64,000 nucleotides of DNA from Shewanella sp. OMA3-2 (GTDB lineage: Bacteria; Pseudomonadota; Gammaproteobacteria; Enterobacterales; Shewanellaceae), in contig NZ_CP090974.1 of the NCBI RefSeq assembly GCF_021513195.1, forward strand, positions 2,058,001-2,122,000, in the 5' to 3' direction. The notes beneath the pieces are model-generated. The model did no database searches and was not told the origin of the DNA. It saw only the letters and a program-made list of their open reading frames with translations. Within the stretch, counting starts at the first letter, position 1. The number at the start of each line of letters is the position of its first letter. A program made the position numbers and the translations under genes. Of this stretch, positions 27,488 through 36,081 are shown piece after piece.

Positions 27488-27889
27488 TTAGTGGCTTCCG
27501 CCCCAAATATTCGCATTTACTGGCTTAGTATCTGAAGTGTTGTCTGATGCTGCTACACTTTGTACTTTTGTGTTAGTTGCCTTAGTGTTAGTTACCTTCG
27601 CACTAGCTTTTTTGTTAGCCGTTTTTTTGAATGGTGCTGTTGGCTGAATATCTTGCTCTTTTTTAATCGGCAATGGCAGCTTATTACACCTTAAATATAA
27701 GTATTCAACTTTATCACGCGCCCACGGGGTTTTACGTAAAAAGGTTAAACTTGATTTGATACTTGGATTGTCTTGAAAACAGCGAATGTTGATCCTAAGG
27801 GCTAAATCTTCCCAGCCATACTTGTCTACTAAATAAGTAATGATTGTTTCTAATTTTATGCCGTGAAGCGGATTGTTCTGCTGAGTCAT
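27488..27889 (-). CDS. VF530 family DNA-binding protein
   Basis: 133 residues. The first ~75 match VF530 (DUF2132): [34 protein letters not shown], then [18 protein letters not shown]. This small helical fold is reported as DNA-binding in Vibrio. The last ~50 residues are Lys/Thr/Ala-rich and low-complexity, with a short Gly-Gly-Ser-His end. It lies downstream of the ParA/ribbon-helix-helix pair on the same strand, 78 bp away. Confidence 0.85.
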   Translation of the reverse strand: MTQQNNPLHGIKLETIITYLVDKYGWEDLALRINIRCFQDNPSIKSSLTFLRKTPWARDKVEYLYLRCNKLPLPIKKEQDIQPTAPFKKTANKKASAKVTNTKATNTKVQSVAASDNTSDTKPVNANIWGGSH

Positions 27890-27967
27890 AATAAAAAGTT
27901 AGGCCGATGATAAATTGATAGATCAAGATTATACGCTAAAATAGCAGCCTGCGGGGAGTAGCAGTAA

Positions 27968-28309
27968 CTACTTTAAGCGCTTTTGTTGATCTGTTTTTGA
28001 TAAATGATAGAAATCATCAATTAGAATTCGCAGCAGTTTTGATTTAGGTACATTGCTGCTTTTAGACAGTTTGTCTAATTGTGCAATACTCCGCTCTGTG
28101 AGTGTAAAAGTTGCATGACGATACATTTTGACACTTTTTTTATCCAAGCCATTTAAAAATGTTTGAGTCGATTGTTGCATTTGTGAATTTTCACCCACAA
28201 TAGTTTGTTTACCCAAGGCATAATTATTGGCATCTTCAATAAAGTCATCAACCGAGACAGACTTCTTTTTTTGCTGCGGTTTTTTACGCTTAAGATCAGT
28301 TAAACTCAT
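27968..28309 (-). CDS. Ribbon-helix-helix (ParG/CopG-like) DNA-binding protein
   Basis: 113 residues from the ATG at 28309 (MSLTDLKRKK). The N-terminal ~55 residues are basic and probably flexible (KKPQQKKKSVSVDDF). The C-terminal ~45 residues form a ribbon-helix-helix: strand YRHATFTLTERS, helix IAQLDKLSKSS and helix KSKLLRILIDDFYHL. The start lies 14 nt inside the end of the upstream ParA gene, so the two are translationally coupled. A flexible basic N-terminus plus RHH fold after a ParA gene is the arrangement of ParG-type centromere-binding proteins. A longer frame upstream would be out of place inside parA. Confidence 0.7.
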   Translation of the reverse strand: MSLTDLKRKKPQQKKKSVSVDDFIEDANNYALGKQTIVGENSQMQQSTQTFLNGLDKKSVKMYRHATFTLTERSIAQLDKLSKSSNVPKSKLLRILIDDFYHLSKTDQQKRLK

Positions 28310-28964
28310 AGCTATTTTCTGGTGGTATAGCGAATAATTCATCGGCAATAGCCCTAATTTCAATCGCTGCTTTACCATCAGGCTCTATTTCTATAACCGA
28401 TGAGCCGCTTTCCTCACTGTCATCATAGATATTACGGCTAAATGTGACTGAGTTTAATGCGCGAAGATTGAATGATTCGACCACTTCCTTGGCTTCTAAA
28501 ATACGCTTAAATTGGGTTGGTAAAGAAGGGCATTGTGTCATCACAATTGCCGCAACCATCTTAGGATTAACCATTTTACAGGTGCTTAACATATCTTCCA
28601 TGTGGGGCAGGGTTTTTAAGTCCTGGCGTTTTGATCTTAACGGGATCACAACATAAGTGGCGACTGACATTGCAGCACGCATGGCAAGATTATCTTGACC
28701 ACCACAATCGACAATGACGTAGTCAAAGCGTTCATCTAAGCTGAGTAAGTCATTACGAATTTTACCGTAGAGTTGAATGCAATTAATTGGCGCAAGACTG
28801 GGATCGGTATTACGAGCTTGGATCCAATCGGATGTGGTGCGTTGCGGGTCACAATCTACCATCAGCACATTTGCAGCGAATTTTTGAGTAATATAAACGG
28901 CAAGGTTTTGCGCTAAACAGCTTTTGCCACTACCGCCTTTTTCGCCGCCCACTAGCAGTATCAT
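28296..28964 (-). CDS. ParA/MinD-family ATPase (ParF-like, short form)
   Basis: 222 residues. Deviant Walker A motif GGEKGGSGKS at ~7-16 with the signature lysine, Walker A' MVDCDPQRTTSDW, and Walker B-like VIVDCGGQD. There is no N-terminal helix-turn-helix, so it belongs to the short ParF/Soj-like type that drives partition of plasmids, chemoreceptor arrays or other cargo by nucleoid-bound ATPase cycling. The overlapping downstream RHH gene supplies a likely DNA-binding partner. It sits among housekeeping genes, not beside a replication gene or chemotaxis cluster. Confidence 0.85.
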   Translation of the reverse strand: MILLVGGEKGGSGKSCLAQNLAVYITQKFAANVLMVDCDPQRTTSDWIQARNTDPSLAPINCIQLYGKIRNDLLSLDERFDYVIVDCGGQDNLAMRAAMSVATYVVIPLRSKRQDLKTLPHMEDMLSTCKMVNPKMVAAIVMTQCPSLPTQFKRILEAKEVVESFNLRALNSVTFSRNIYDDSEESGSSVIEIEPDGKAAIEIRAIADELFAIPPENSYEFN

Positions 28965-29083
28965 ACTCTTCTCCCATTACTGTATTTTTATTTAGCTTAA
29001 TAAATTGAGTATAGAACATGTTTTTCGCTCTGGGTAAATACGTATGATACTTTGATAAAATTGAACACAGCGGCAAGCTGTCT

Positions 29084-29386
29084 TTAGAGCAATTGCAATG
29101 CAATATGGTAGCTATGTTGTGAACTTTGGCTACAGCGACAAACCTGACCCTTAATGGTATTTTGCTTATCGGTACCTGAGTTGAATGTAACTGCGATTAA
29201 TTGCCCTAATTCAAAATCCTGACGGTAGTCAAGTAATATGCCTTTTCGAGCGAGGTCAATACAAACACCATTGTCTTCATTACTTTCACCAGTTTTATTA
29301 ATCCAATGTAGCTTGATTCGCTCTGCTTCCATGTCGACGCGCAAGGAAGCACGTTTTTCATCAAAACCTGTCGGCTCTAGATCCAT
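29084..29386 (-). CDS. PilZ domain protein, c-di-GMP receptor
   Basis: 100 residues that are almost entirely one PilZ domain. The ligand motif RxxxR (RASLR, residues ~12-16) and the second motif DLARKG (the D/N-x-S/A-x-x-G form) are both present, so c-di-GMP binding is likely. AAGGAG lies upstream of the ATG. As a single-domain PilZ protein it probably binds a partner; two diguanylate cyclase genes lie elsewhere in the window but are not adjacent. Confidence 0.85.
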   Translation of the reverse strand: MDLEPTGFDEKRASLRVDMEAERIKLHWINKTGESNEDNGVCIDLARKGILLDYRQDFELGQLIAVTFNSGTDKQNTIKGQVCRCSQSSQHSYHIALQLL

Positions 29387-29461
29387 TTTTAACTCTCCTT
29401 AAGTGGGCCCGATACTTTAGTTTTAGCATATTGGCTTTTTTAAGCAATACCAAACGGTTAT

Positions 29462-29496
29462 TAAAAACCAAAACGCCAAACAAAATGTCTGGCGTT
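29462..29496 (-). terminator. Terminator after psiE-like gene
   Basis: AACGCCAAACA (29472-29482) pairs with TGTCTGGCGTT (29486-29496) with one mismatch, and the minus-strand 3' side runs into TTTTGGTTTTT. It lies 14 bp past the minus-strand stop at 29510. Confidence 0.7.
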
Positions 29497-29509
29497 GACT
29501 TGCTTATTG

Positions 29510-29914
29510 TTAACTGTCGTAATCTTGATTTTTGGGATAAGGCATTTTCAACTGTCCCCAGCGGATCACGATTACTGTCGATGCTAATAATATGGTTGAA
29601 AATGATATAGCTAAAATACGCCAATCATCCATGCCTTTCATATCTAAAATGAGGTATCGAGCCAAGGCAACAATAGCGATATATAGCGGCATGCGGATCG
29701 GCAATTTACCTGACTCAATGTAATTGACCACCATAGCCAAGACTTCAAGATAGATAAATAATAATAACAGATCGGCAAGTTCGACGGTTCTAATCGCGAA
29801 CATATGCATTATTTCTTCACAAATGGCAAAAATAGTGGCCAAAGCAATAATGAAAAGGACTATGTATTCAATCGACTTTAAAGATTGTATGCTGGCATGT
29901 TTTATTCTGTGCAT
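29510..29914 (-). CDS. PsiE family membrane protein
   Basis: 134 residues with four predicted transmembrane helices (~15-35, 48-66, 76-92, 100-118) and the conserved ELADLLLLFIYLEVLAMV segment of the phosphate-starvation-inducible PsiE family. The role of PsiE is unknown. No Pho box was found upstream of this copy, so phosphate control cannot be inferred. Monocistronic with its own terminator. Confidence 0.8.
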   Translation of the reverse strand: MHRIKHASIQSLKSIEYIVLFIIALATIFAICEEIMHMFAIRTVELADLLLLFIYLEVLAMVVNYIESGKLPIRMPLYIAIVALARYLILDMKGMDDWRILAISFSTILLASTVIVIRWGQLKMPYPKNQDYDS

Positions 29915-30005
29915 GTTGGCTCTACTATTTATGCTAGTGGGATCTTAATGATTTTATTATTCAGTAAAGTAAGCTGTTTGCCCAGAGATCTTAATCACAG
30001 ACATA

Positions 30006-30036
30006 AAAAAACCGCTAATTAAATTAGCGGTTTTTT
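30006..30036. terminator. Bidirectional terminator after suhB
   Basis: AAAAAACCGCTAA (30006-30018) pairs perfectly with TTAGCGGTTTTTT (30024-30036) around a 5-nt loop, 19 bp after the suhB stop on the minus strand. The A and T runs allow function in either direction. Confidence 0.85.
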
Positions 30037-30054
30037 ATTACTCGAAGTGTATGA

Positions 30055-30858
30055 CTAACGCTTTAATGCTTCATTGAGTAAAGGGCGCATAATTTTGACT
30101 AATTGTGTGGTCACTTTTGGTGTGCCAGCAACAATGTTTCCCGAAATCAGATAATTATGACCGCCGGTGAAGTCTGTAACCGTACCGCCAGCTTCACGAC
30201 AAATTAAGTCGCCTGCTGCGATATCCCAAGGTTTTAAACCAATCTCAAAAAATCCGTCTAGACGACCAGCAGCTACATAAGCTAAATCTAACGCGGCTGA
30301 ACCAGCACGGCGTAGATCTGCACATTGCGGGAAGACTTCAGATAAAATTTTCATATAAGTTTCTGTATGCTGACGTGCTTTGAACGGAAATCCTGTACCT
30401 AGAATGGTACTGTCCAATTCACCCACGTTAGTTACACGCATACGGAAGTCGTTAAGTTTTGCACCTTTGCCACGAACCGCTGAAAACAGCTCTTCACGAA
30501 CAGGATCATAAATAACCGCGACCTCGGTCACGCCTTTATATTGAAGGGCAATTGAAACAGCAAAATGAGGAATACCACGAACGAAGTTGTTGGTGCCATC
30601 CAAAGGATCGACTATCCAAACATAATCTTTATTTTCGCCACGGTTTTCACCGTCTTCTTCACCAATGATTGTGTGATCAGGGTAAGATTTACGAATTTGA
30701 TATGTGATAGTTGCTTCTGCTTCCTTGTCTACACTAGTAACAAAGTCATTAATTCCTTTGGTACTTACCTCAACACGGTCGAGTTCAGTATAGGCGCGCA
30801 TAATTGTTTGGCCAGCAGCGCGGGCAGCGCGCGTGGCAATAGTCATCATCGGATGCAT
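30055..30858 (-). CDS. suhB: Inositol-1-monophosphatase family protein SuhB
   Basis: 267 residues from ATG 30858 (MHPMMTIATRAARAAG), which aligns with the E. coli SuhB start; an in-frame ATG 15 codons earlier is unlikely. Metal-binding motifs are intact: GEEDGE (~67-72) and DPLDGTNNFVRG (~84-95), with WDIAAGDLI near residue 212. SuhB hydrolyses myo-inositol phosphates and in E. coli also serves in rRNA transcription antitermination with NusA and RNA polymerase. It reads divergently from trmJ, the same pairing as in many gammaproteobacteria. Confidence 0.95.
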   Translation of the reverse strand: MHPMMTIATRAARAAGQTIMRAYTELDRVEVSTKGINDFVTSVDKEAEATITYQIRKSYPDHTIIGEEDGENRGENKDYVWIVDPLDGTNNFVRGIPHFAVSIALQYKGVTEVAVIYDPVREELFSAVRGKGAKLNDFRMRVTNVGELDSTILGTGFPFKARQHTETYMKILSEVFPQCADLRRAGSAALDLAYVAAGRLDGFFEIGLKPWDIAAGDLICREAGGTVTDFTGGHNYLISGNIVAGTPKVTTQLVKIMRPLLNEALKR

Positions 30859-31006
30859 AGCAATCCCCTGGATTTTAAAGAACGAATAAAACAGCGGCCG
30901 CATTATACCTTATTCAATAGTTATATCAAATGCAGATTTTCATATAACGTTATAAACAGGGCTTGTGATAACATATGGTCAATATTTTTTGAACGAAAGT
31001 GGTGTC

Positions 31007-31726
31007 ATGTTAAGTAATATTCGTGTTGTGCTTGTGGGCACGTCTCACCCAGGAAACATTGGCTCGACTGCGCGTGCGATGAAAACCATGGGATTGTCTA
31101 ATTTATATCTTGCTGAGCCAAGAGTTGAACCTGATGGTCAATCAATTGCACTGGCTGCTGGCGCTTCAGATATTTTAAAAAACCTTACAACAGTTAATTC
31201 ATTAGATGATGCTATTGCGGGGTGTAGTTTAGTTATTGCGACAAGTGCACGTAGCCGAACATTAGATTGGCCTATGCTTGACCCGCGTCAAGCGGGCGAG
31301 AAGTTATCGCTTGAAAGTCTTAAAGGCCCGGTTGCGATTGTATTCGGTCGAGAAAATCATGGTCTAAGTAATGAAGAATTGCAAAAGTGTACTTATCATG
31401 TAGCTATACCAGCAAACCCTGAGTATAGCTCACTCAATTTAGCTCAAGCTGTGCAAATTATTTGTTATGAAACTCGCGTGGCTCACTTAGCTTTGGGTGA
31501 GCAGCCTGCACCAGAGGAAGAGTATCCTCTGGCTGAAGATTTAGAGCGTTTTTTTGTGCACTTAGAATCTACCTTGTCTGACACTGGCTTTGTGATTAAA
31601 AATCATCCTGGTAATGTGATGACCAAACTTCGCCGTTTATATAGCCGAGCTCGAATTGAAGCGCAAGAAATGAATATTTTGCGGGGTATTTTAACCTCGA
31701 TTGATAAGAAGATAGATCAAAAGTAG
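31007..31726 (+). CDS. trmJ: tRNA (cytidine/uridine-2'-O-)-methyltransferase TrmJ
   Basis: 239 residues from the ATG at 31007 ([20 protein letters not shown]), matching the E. coli TrmJ start. SPOUT-class knot motifs are present: [14 protein letters not shown] at the N terminus, [13 protein letters not shown] and [14 protein letters not shown] at the SAM-binding knot. The C-terminal helical region ([30 protein letters not shown]) is typical of TrmJ. It methylates the ribose at position 32 of tRNA anticodon loops. It is followed 19 bp later by cysE on the same strand. Confidence 0.95.
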   Translation: MLSNIRVVLVGTSHPGNIGSTARAMKTMGLSNLYLAEPRVEPDGQSIALAAGASDILKNLTTVNSLDDAIAGCSLVIATSARSRTLDWPMLDPRQAGEKLSLESLKGPVAIVFGRENHGLSNEELQKCTYHVAIPANPEYSSLNLAQAVQIICYETRVAHLALGEQPAPEEEYPLAEDLERFFVHLESTLSDTGFVIKNHPGNVMTKLRRLYSRARIEAQEMNILRGILTSIDKKIDQK

Positions 31727-31745
31727 TGGTGATAAGGGAGTTCAC

Positions 31746-32567
31746 ATGGGCGTGAGAGCAAGGCTAAAAGAAGATATTGAATCTATTTATCACCGTGATC
31801 CTGCGGCAAACAGTACCATTGAAATTTTACTCAATTATCCGGGTATGCATGCGATTTGGATACATAGGATTAGTCATAAGCTTTGGCGAGGTAATTGGCG
31901 GTTAACTGCACGTTGCTTGTCGACATTTTCACGCTGGTTAACTGGGGTTGAAATTCACCCCGGTGCGACATTAGGAAGACGTTTCTTTATCGATCATGGC
32001 ATGGGTGTTGTGATCGGTGAAACGGCGGAAATTGGTGATGATTGTACCTTGTACCACTCTGTCACACTGGGTGGAACAACCTGGCAAGCGGGTAAACGCC
32101 ACCCTACGTTAGGCAATAATGTGGTGATTGGTGCAGGGGCCAAAATATTAGGTCCAATTACTATGCATGATGGTGCTCGAGTCGGGTCGAATTCTGTAGT
32201 CGTTAAAGATGTGGAAGCCGACAATACCGTTGTGGGTATTCCAGGACGAGTCGTATCCTCACCAAGCTCGCAGTCAAAAGAGAAAGTTGAACGCCGCACT
32301 GAAATGGCCAAAAAGTATGGCTTTGATGCCTACGCTGTGTCGCCAGATAATCCAGATCCCGTTGCCAATGCAATTGGCCAGATGCTTGATCATATGCATT
32401 TGATGGATTCTAAAGTACAGGAGCTTTGCCAAGCCGTTCAAACTATGGGCGGGGAAGTGTGCACTGAAAAATTACCAGAGCTAAACGTGGGTGACTTTGA
32501 CGAAGCTGAAAAAGCAGCAGCTAAAAAACGAAAACGTGAACTCACTGAGTTTGACCCAAGTATATAA
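31746..32567 (+). CDS. cysE: Serine O-acetyltransferase
   Basis: 273 residues. N-terminal helical domain, then left-handed beta-helix hexapeptide repeats ([34 protein letters not shown]) and the active-site SVTLGGT segment with the catalytic His of DHGMG. It makes O-acetylserine, the precursor of cysteine. The C-terminal ~100 residues extend past the usual end near GIPGRVV, with a Lys-rich tail. The placement upstream of isc genes fits supply of cysteine sulfur to IscS. Confidence 0.93.
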   Translation: MGVRARLKEDIESIYHRDPAANSTIEILLNYPGMHAIWIHRISHKLWRGNWRLTARCLSTFSRWLTGVEIHPGATLGRRFFIDHGMGVVIGETAEIGDDCTLYHSVTLGGTTWQAGKRHPTLGNNVVIGAGAKILGPITMHDGARVGSNSVVVKDVEADNTVVGIPGRVVSSPSSQSKEKVERRTEMAKKYGFDAYAVSPDNPDPVANAIGQMLDHMHLMDSKVQELCQAVQTMGGEVCTEKLPELNVGDFDEAEKAAAKKRKRELTEFDPSI

Positions 32568-32736
32568 ATTGAACTTGGTAAGCTCATTACTCAACCAATA
32601 TGAAGCCTTAAAAGTGTACCCTGAGCAAAAAATCGGGCCAGTAGGAGGGGATTCCCATATTGGCATTGAATTTTAAGCCGTAAAAAGGTTAAATGTCTCG
32701 GCAAAAATGAGGCTGTTTTTACGCTCCTGCATTCTA

Positions 32737-32811
32737 ATACCTGAGTAAATTAGTCGGATTAATACTTGACTAAATTAGTCGGATTAATACTTGACTAAAT
32801 TACTCGGGTAT
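32737..32811. promoter_or_regulatory. Three abutting IscR type-1 boxes before iscR
   Basis: Three 25-bp copies follow each other with no gap: 32737-32761, 32762-32786 and 32787-32811. Each has the form ATAC(C/T)TGA(C/G)TAAATTA(G/C)TCGG..., matching the E. coli type-1 IscR site recognised by the [2Fe-2S] protein. The third copy is nearest to consensus (about 24 of 25). This would give autorepression of the isc operon when clusters are plentiful. Confidence 0.85.
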
Positions 32812-32851
32812 GATGAAATTACTGCATACTTTTTGGGAGCAGTCGCAAGTT

Positions 32852-33313
32852 ATGAAACTTACATCAAAAGGTCGCTACGCAGTCACAGCTATGCTGGATG
32901 TTGCGATTCATTCTGGAACAGGACCTGTACCTTTAGCAGACATATCTGAAAGACAGGGTATTTCGTTGTCTTATCTTGAACAGCTATTTGCTAAATTACG
33001 AAAGCACGGTCTGGTATCTAGTGTGCGCGGACCTGGTGGCGGATACCGTTTAGGCTTAGAAGCTGATGCTATTTCCGTGGGCATGGTTGTACATGCAGTT
33101 GATGAATCTGTCGATGCTACGCGCTGTCAAGGACAAGGGAATTGCCAAAGTGGCACTCGATGTCTTACTCATTCCCTATGGGGTGATTTAAGTAAACAAA
33201 TTTCAGATTTTTTAAATGGTATTTCACTTGCTGGTCTGATGAACAAAAGAGACGTGCAATTTATCTCTATTAAGCAAGATAAAATCCAGAAGGAACATCG
33301 TGTCATTTTGTAA
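32852..33313 (+). CDS. iscR: Fe-S cluster assembly transcription regulator IscR
   Basis: 153 residues from ATG 32852 ([16 protein letters not shown]). Rrf2-type winged helix with the recognition region [19 protein letters not shown], and cluster ligands Cys92, Cys98, Cys104 and His107 at the same positions as in E. coli. With a [2Fe-2S] cluster it represses isc genes through type-1 sites; apo-IscR acts at type-2 sites. Upstream boxes show autoregulation. The C-terminal tail ([23 protein letters not shown]) differs from E. coli. First gene of the isc operon. Confidence 0.96.
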   Translation: MKLTSKGRYAVTAMLDVAIHSGTGPVPLADISERQGISLSYLEQLFAKLRKHGLVSSVRGPGGGYRLGLEADAISVGMVVHAVDESVDATRCQGQGNCQSGTRCLTHSLWGDLSKQISDFLNGISLAGLMNKRDVQFISIKQDKIQKEHRVIL

Positions 33314-33409
33314 CGTATTGTTATTAAAAGCATGGTGTTGATTTAAATACAATTATTATTTGTACGTTGTATGTAGCCTCAGTTGAGACTGCTAAGTACG
33401 GAGTGAGTT

Positions 33410-34624
33410 ATGAAACTTCCTATCTATCTAGATTATGCCGCAACAACCCCAGTCGACAAACGTGTCGCAGAGAAAATGGTTCAACATATGACTATGGACG
33501 GAGTGTTTGGTAATCCAGCCTCTCGTTCTCATCGTTATGGTTGGCAAGCCGAAGAAGCAATTGATATTGCTCGTAATCAAGTTGCTGACCTCATCAATGC
33601 TGACCATCGTGAAATCGTATTCACTTCAGGTGCAACAGAATCATCTAACCTTGCGATTAAAGGTATTGCTCACTTCTATCACAAGAAGGGTAAGCATATT
33701 ATCACCAGTAAAACTGAGCATAAAGCCACGTTAGATACGTGTCGCCAGTTAGAACGTGAAGGTTATGAAGTGACTTATTTAGAACCTGAAGCTAACGGTA
33801 TTATTCCTTTGGCGCGTCTTGAAACGGCCATGCGCGATGACACTATTCTTGTCAGCATTATGCACGTTAATAATGAAATTGGTGTGATACAAGATATCAA
33901 TGCAATTGGTGAACTTTGCCGTGCTAAGGGTATTTTCTTTCATATGGATGCTGCACAAAGTGCAGGCAAAATACCGCTTGATGTACAGCAAACTAAAGTG
34001 GATTTGATTTCAATATCAGGCCATAAAATGTACGGACCTAAAGGTGTTGGTGCATTGTATGTTCGCCGTAAACCTCGTATTCGTTTAGAGTCTCAAATGC
34101 ACGGTGGCGGCCATGAACGTGGTATGCGCAGTGGTACATTAGCAACTCATCAAATTGTTGGTTTAGGTGAAGCAGCTGTTATTGCAAAGCAAGACATGCA
34201 AGAAGATACAGTGCGCATTCGTCGCTTACGTGACAAGCTTTGGGCTGGTATTAATCACATTGAAGAAACTTATATCAATGGTGATTCAGAGCAGGGTTTC
34301 TGTGGCATTTTTAACGTTAGCTTTAACTTTGTTGAAGGTGAATCGTTAATGATGGCGCTTAAAGATTTAGCGGTTTCATCTGGTTCAGCTTGTACATCTG
34401 CAAGTCTAGAGCCTAGCTATGTGCTTCGTGCACTAGGCTTAAACGATGAAATGGCACACAGTTCAATTCGTTTCTCTATTGGGCGTTTTACTACCGATGA
34501 AGAAATTGAGCATGCAATTAACGTAATCACTGAATCTATAGATAAGTTACGTGAAATGTCGCCACTTTGGGAGATGTTTAAAGATGGTATCGATTTGAAC
34601 CAAGTTCAATGGGCACATCACTAA
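33410..34624 (+). CDS. iscS: Cysteine desulfurase IscS
   Basis: 404 residues, exactly the length of E. coli IscS. PLP lysine lies in [10 protein letters not shown] (Lys206 by equivalence) and the persulfide cysteine in [10 protein letters not shown] (Cys328), on the flexible loop that hands sulfur to IscU and other acceptors. It converts cysteine to alanine and bound persulfide. GGAG-type site precedes the ATG. 96 bp separate it from iscR; I see no strong hairpin there. Confidence 0.97.
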   Translation: MKLPIYLDYAATTPVDKRVAEKMVQHMTMDGVFGNPASRSHRYGWQAEEAIDIARNQVADLINADHREIVFTSGATESSNLAIKGIAHFYHKKGKHIITSKTEHKATLDTCRQLEREGYEVTYLEPEANGIIPLARLETAMRDDTILVSIMHVNNEIGVIQDINAIGELCRAKGIFFHMDAAQSAGKIPLDVQQTKVDLISISGHKMYGPKGVGALYVRRKPRIRLESQMHGGGHERGMRSGTLATHQIVGLGEAAVIAKQDMQEDTVRIRRLRDKLWAGINHIEETYINGDSEQGFCGIFNVSFNFVEGESLMMALKDLAVSSGSACTSASLEPSYVLRALGLNDEMAHSSIRFSIGRFTTDEEIEHAINVITESIDKLREMSPLWEMFKDGIDLNQVQWAHH

Positions 34625-34683
34625 TTGGGTTATCTCACCAATTATACGAACTGATAAAATGACAGAGATTTTGGAGCAGTATC

Positions 34684-35067
34684 ATGGCTTATAGCGAAAA
34701 AGTAATCGACCATTATGAAAATCCACGTAACGTGGGTTCATTTGACAAAAACGACCCTTCAGTAGTAACCGGTATGGTTGGCGCGCCAGCTTGTGGTGAT
34801 GTAATGAAGCTGCAACTTAAAATTAATGCTGATGGCATTATTGAAGATGCTAAATTCAAAACATACGGTTGTGGCAGTGCTATTGCTTCTAGCTCGCTGG
34901 TAACAGAGTGGGTTAAAGGTAAAACAGTTGACCAAGCTGGTAGCATCAAAAATGCTGATATTGCCGCTGAGTTAGCGTTACCTCCAGTGAAAATTCATTG
35001 CTCTATTTTAGCTGAAGATGCTATTAAAGCGGCAATTGAAGAGTACAAGTCGAAACAGTCTAAGTAA
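34684..35067 (+). CDS. iscU: Fe-S cluster scaffold protein IscU
   Basis: 127 residues. Scaffold cysteines are in ACGDVMK, YGCGSAIASSS and KIHCSILAEDA, with the Asp of CGD also present. The HscA-recognition LPPVK motif precedes the last cysteine. IscU builds [2Fe-2S] and [4Fe-4S] clusters with sulfur from IscS and releases them through HscA/HscB. GGAG precedes the start; 59 bp after iscS. Confidence 0.97.
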   Translation: MAYSEKVIDHYENPRNVGSFDKNDPSVVTGMVGAPACGDVMKLQLKINADGIIEDAKFKTYGCGSAIASSSLVTEWVKGKTVDQAGSIKNADIAAELALPPVKIHCSILAEDAIKAAIEEYKSKQSK

Positions 35068-35082
35068 TACCTGGAGTTAAAG

Positions 35083-35406
35083 ATGGCAATTTCAATGACC
35101 CCAGCTGCGGCTGACAGAGTAAGATCATTTCTTGCTAATCGCGGAGATGGCCTTGGTTTACGCCTTGGGTTGAGAACATCTGGCTGTTCAGGAATGGCTT
35201 ATGTGCTTGAGTTTGTAGATGAACTTAATGACGATGATGAGTTATACACTATTGACGGTGTTAATATCATCATCGACGCGAAAAGCTTCATCTATTTGCA
35301 AGGCATCGAGTTAGACTTTATTAAAGAGGGCCTCAATGAGGGGTTCCAATTTAATAACCCTAACGCCAAAGGTGAGTGTGGTTGCGGTGAAAGCTTTACC
35401 GTGTAA
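35083..35406 (+). CDS. iscA: A-type Fe-S carrier IscA
   Basis: 107 residues with the three conserved cysteines of A-type carriers: one in TSGCSGMAY and two in the C-terminal GECGCGESF. It delivers clusters to target proteins. It begins 15 bp after iscU, with a CTGGAG ribosome binding site. Confidence 0.96.
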   Translation: MAISMTPAAADRVRSFLANRGDGLGLRLGLRTSGCSGMAYVLEFVDELNDDDELYTIDGVNIIIDAKSFIYLQGIELDFIKEGLNEGFQFNNPNAKGECGCGESFTV

Positions 35407-35453
35407 ATGATCATTTCACTGTGTTTTAAACATGCAAGTATGAATGTTATTAA

Positions 35454-35978
35454 ATGAATTACTTCGAATTGTTTGATCTCGCTCCATCCTTCGATATTGA
35501 CACCGCAAGTCTTGCAGAGCGCTATCGCGATCTGCAACGTGCGGTGCACCCCGATAAGTTTGCCAACGACACTGAACAACAGAAATTATTGTCTGTTCAG
35601 CGTACGGCGCAAGTCAATGATGGTTACCAAACCCTAAAGAGCCCACTAAGACGCGCAGAGCACATGCTCAGCTTGCGTGGCATTGAGCTCAGTCACGAAA
35701 CAACGACGATTAAAGATACGGGTTTTTTAATGCAGCAAATGGAATGGCGAGAAATGTTGGAAGACATTAATGACTCTGCCGAACCACAAGGTATAATTGA
35801 TGCCTTATACGATTCTTTTGCCACTTATGAAAAGTCATTGTTTACTTTATTGAGTCAGCAGCTGATAAGCGCTGGTGAAATTGATAATAAGCACGCTGCA
35901 GATCAAATTCGTAAATTAAAATTTATGGCAAAATTACACGATGAACTTGCACGTATCGAAGATGCATTACTTGACTAG
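35454..35978 (+). CDS. hscB: Fe-S assembly co-chaperone HscB
   Basis: 174 residues. N-terminal J domain with the HPD motif ([10 protein letters not shown]) at ~residues 32-38, then the three-helix domain that binds IscU. It delivers IscU to HscA and stimulates its ATPase. 47 bp after iscA. Confidence 0.95.
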   Translation: MNYFELFDLAPSFDIDTASLAERYRDLQRAVHPDKFANDTEQQKLLSVQRTAQVNDGYQTLKSPLRRAEHMLSLRGIELSHETTTIKDTGFLMQQMEWREMLEDINDSAEPQGIIDALYDSFATYEKSLFTLLSQQLISAGEIDNKHAADQIRKLKFMAKLHDELARIEDALLD

Positions 35979-36081
35979 GCTGAGTAATATATTTCCTTAG
36001 CTTACAAGCAGTCACCTATCGACTTCGCCCCGTAATTTCTTGATAAACCCTGTGGTTTATCTACAACAAAGTTGGAACACT

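Noticed and set aside
30565..31017. Plus-strand frame of 150 codons across the suhB start
   Set aside because: It is antisense to suhB, which is intact and conserved; residue composition is not protein-like.
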